6,867 nt of DNA from Thaumarchaeota archaeon UBA183 (GTDB lineage Archaea; Thermoproteota; Nitrososphaeria; Nitrososphaerales; UBA183): the NCBI GenBank assembly GCA_002495205.1, contig DAEE01000007.1, positions 4,031-10,897 of the forward strand, read 5' to 3'. This document shows positions 5,119 to 6,867 of the stretch, piece after piece. Position 1 is the stretch's first letter. Every line of letters begins with the position of its first letter. The position numbers and the translations under genes are program-made. The notes beneath the pieces are model-generated. The model ran no database searches, was not told the origin of the DNA, and saw only the letters and a program-made list of their open reading frames with translations.

Positions 5119-6748
5119 TGCCCTTCGACTTCGCCGTCCTGATCGCCTCTTCGTAGCCCGCGTCGACGTGCCGAGCCACCCCTGTGCCCGGGTCGTTGGT
5201 CAGGGCGGTCGTGAGCCTGGCTTCAGCCTCCGGCGTCCCGTCTGCGAGCACCGCCAGGCCGGCATGAATTGAGTACCCTATCCCCACCCCGCCTCCGTGG
5301 TGCACCGAGACCCAAGATGCGCCTGATACGGCGTTCAGGAGGGCATTGAGGATGGGCCAGTCTGCGATTGCGTCCGAACCGTCCTTCATTCCCTCGGTTT
5401 CGCGATAGGGGGACGCCACTGAACCCGAATCGAGATGGTCCCTTCCGATGATTATGGGGGCGGAGATCTTGCCACTCCTCACCATGTCGTTGATTATCTT
5501 GCCGAACCTCGCCCTTTCTCCGTAGCCCAGCCAACAGACTCTCGATGGGAGCCCCTGGAATTGGACCCTTTCGTGGGCCTTCCTTATCCACCTGACCAGG
5601 GACGCGTTGGAAGCGAACTCGTTGAGGACAGCCTCGTCTGTCGCGTAGATGTCTTCAGGTCTCCCAGAAAGCGCGGCCCAGCGGAAGGGACCCCGTCCTT
5701 CACAGAAGAGCGGCCTGATATATTCAGGGACGAAGCCTGGGATTCTGAACGGGTCCTCGACGCCCGCTTCCTTGGCCATCTTCCTGATGTTGTTCCCGTA
5801 TTCGAAGGCGATGGCTCCTCCTTCTTGTATCTGGAGCATCGCCCTGACGTGCTTGGCTATGGAAGCCATGGATCGGGCGACGTACCCTTTGGGGTCTGAG
5901 GCCCTCAGGTCGGCGGCCTGCTGCACGGTCAAGCCCTCGGGGATGTAGCCTGCCAGGGGGTCGTGGGCAGCGGTCTGGTCTGTCAGAACGTCTGGCCTGA
6001 ACCCCGCCTTCACGAGCTCAGGGAGGATCTCGGCTGCGTTGCCGAGGAGGGCGACAGAGAGGGCCTTCCCCGACTTGGCCGCGTCCCGGACCATGCCCAG
6101 CGCTTCCGATGTGTGCTCCACCATCACGTCGCAGTACTTCTTGTCGAGCCTCCTCTGTATCGCCCTCCTGTCGACTTCCACGACCAGAGCCACCCCGTCG
6201 TTCATCGTCACGGCGAGTGGCTGGGCGCCGCCCATCTCACCGAGGCCGGCGGTTAGCACAACCTTCCCTCTCAAGGAGCCTCCGAAGTGCCTGTTCGCGA
6301 CTGCGGACAGCGTCTCATAGGTCCCCTGCAGGATGCCTTGTGTCCCGATGTACATCCAGCTCCCCGCGGTCATCTGGCCGAACATCGTGAGTCCCCGCTC
6401 TTCGAGCTCTCTGAAGTAGTCCCAGTCTGCCCACTTCGGCACTAGCATCGCATTCGAGATAAGCACCCTTGGAGCTGCCTTCGTTGTCCGGAATATCCCG
6501 ACCGGCTTCCCTGACTGGATTAGCAGGGTCTCGTCGTTTTCGAGCGTCTTCAGGGACTTCACTATGGCGTCGTAGGCCTTCCAGGACCGGGCAGCTCGGC
6601 CGGTTCCGCCGTAGACTATGAGATGCTCCGGGTCCTTCGCTACCTCCGGGTCAAGGTTGTTCATGAGCATGCGAAGGGCGGCTTCCTGATGCCAGCTCTT
6701 GCAGGAAATCTCGGTGCCCCTCGGGGCCCTCACGACGTGTCTCTGCAT
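5096..6748 (-). CDS. hutU: urocanate hydratase (urocanase)
   Basis: This 550-residue cytosolic enzyme turns urocanate into 4-imidazolone-5-propionate, the second step of histidine degradation to glutamate, using a tightly bound NAD+ as electrophile. The urocanase signature [16 protein letters not shown] (397-412) is present with the active-site Cys405. The NAD-binding glycine-rich segment [11 protein letters not shown] (167-177) is also present. The N-terminus ([21 protein letters not shown], split here at 7-16 and 17-27) and the C-terminal [15 protein letters not shown] (483-497) match the family, and length is normal. ATG at 6748 is supported by the N-terminal match and the promoter. No hutH, hutI or hutG lies in the window, so the rest of the pathway must be elsewhere, or begins upstream beyond the right edge. 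Its stop lies inside the DedA-family gene. Confidence 0.97.
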   Translation of the reverse strand: MQRHVVRAPRGTEISCKSWHQEAALRMLMNNLDPEVAKDPEHLIVYGGTGRAARSWKAYDAIVKSLKTLENDETLLIQSGKPVGIFRTTKAAPRVLISNAMLVPKWADWDYFRELEERGLTMFGQMTAGSWMYIGTQGILQGTYETLSAVANRHFGGSLRGKVVLTAGLGEMGGAQPLAVTMNDGVALVVEVDRRAIQRRLDKKYCDVMVEHTSEALGMVRDAAKSGKALSVALLGNAAEILPELVKAGFRPDVLTDQTAAHDPLAGYIPEGLTVQQAADLRASDPKGYVARSMASIAKHVRAMLQIQEGGAIAFEYGNNIRKMAKEAGVEDPFRIPGFVPEYIRPLFCEGRGPFRWAALSGRPEDIYATDEAVLNEFASNASLVRWIRKAHERVQFQGLPSRVCWLGYGERARFGKIINDMVRSGKISAPIIIGRDHLDSGSVASPYRETEGMKDGSDAIADWPILNALLNAVSGASWVSVHHGGGVGIGYSIHAGLAVLADGTPEAEARLTTALTNDPGTGVARHVDAGYEEAIRTAKSKGIKIPMME

Positions 6749-6771
6749 GGCCGCTTCGGCCGCGTCTGTCG

Positions 6772-6778
6772 TTATAAC
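6772..6778 (-). promoter_or_regulatory. hutU: TATA box of hutU
   Basis: The near-palindromic GTTATAAC, with its TTATAA core, is centred about 27 bases before the ATG at 6748. The transcript is probably leaderless; no Shine-Dalgarno precedes the ATG. The remaining upstream bases to the window edge show no clear gene or operator. Confidence 0.65.
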
Positions 6779-6867
6779 GATTCACCCATCACAGGCGTCG
6801 AGCCCCAAGGCAGGCGCTCTGAAAGGCGGATTCCCCCTGGGACATAGGATAAATCACCTACTCCCCC

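Noticed and set aside
6784..6845. Short minus-strand frame of 18 codons upstream of hutU.
   Set aside because: No promoter at a fitting distance, no ribosome site, and hutU appears to be transcribed from its own TATA box downstream of it.
6847..6855. GGATAAATC near the right edge, a possible plus-strand TATA box for a gene starting after the window.
   Set aside because: Its expected start would be about 10 bases outside the window, so nothing here can support it.
1..6867. CRISPR repeats, insertion sequences, attachment sites, toxin-antitoxin or defence genes.
   Set aside because: No repeated spacers, transposase motifs, direct repeats or small paired genes were seen; all large frames are housekeeping or metabolic genes.

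Overview
This 6.9 kb window is chromosomal DNA from an archaeon. Six protein genes carry a TATA-like box upstream, and in five of them it lies about 25-29 nt before the start codon, the archaeal leaderless-mRNA arrangement. Both tRNA genes appear to be interrupted by introns of the bulge-helix-bulge kind. The gene set (archaeal-type Hsp20, HtpX, HMG-CoA reductase of the isoprenoid lipid pathway) also fits an archaeon. The DNA is GC-rich, mainly in the coding regions. I cannot name the lineage. Non-canonical tRNA introns point towards Thermoproteota-type archaea (Nitrososphaeria, Bathyarchaeia and relatives), while a class II HMG-CoA reductase is best known from Thermoplasmata and Archaeoglobales.

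Layout, left to right: the 3' part of a tRNA-Ala(UGC) gene (+, 1-65); a two-CBS-domain protein (+, 115-582); tail-to-tail with it an Hsp20 small heat-shock protein (-, 585-1181); divergent from Hsp20 an HtpX-like membrane zinc protease (+, 1301-2203); overlapping the HtpX stop codon, an unrecognised proline-rich membrane protein (-, 2200-2688); a long, intron-bearing tRNA, probably tRNA-Val (-, 2726-2857); class II HMG-CoA reductase (+, 3000-4277); a DedA/VTT-family membrane protein (+, 4333-5118); and urocanate hydratase HutU (-, 5096-6748), whose 3' end overlaps that of the DedA gene. The last 119 bases (6749-6867) hold the hutU promoter and no gene that I can support.

The genes do not form one operon: nearly every one has its own promoter. 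The clearest functional link is the divergent Hsp20/HtpX pair, which shares a 119 bp promoter region and covers protein quality control in the cytosol (holdase chaperone) and the membrane (protease). HMG-CoA reductase supplies mevalonate for archaeal ether lipids. DedA proteins act in membrane lipid or envelope homeostasis. HutU is the second step of histidine breakdown, without other hut genes in view.

I found no mobile element, CRISPR array or obvious new multi-gene system. The points most worth following are the tRNA introns, the consistent TATA-to-start spacing, the three tail-to-tail gene pairs with almost no intergenic DNA, and the uncharacterised proline-rich membrane protein.
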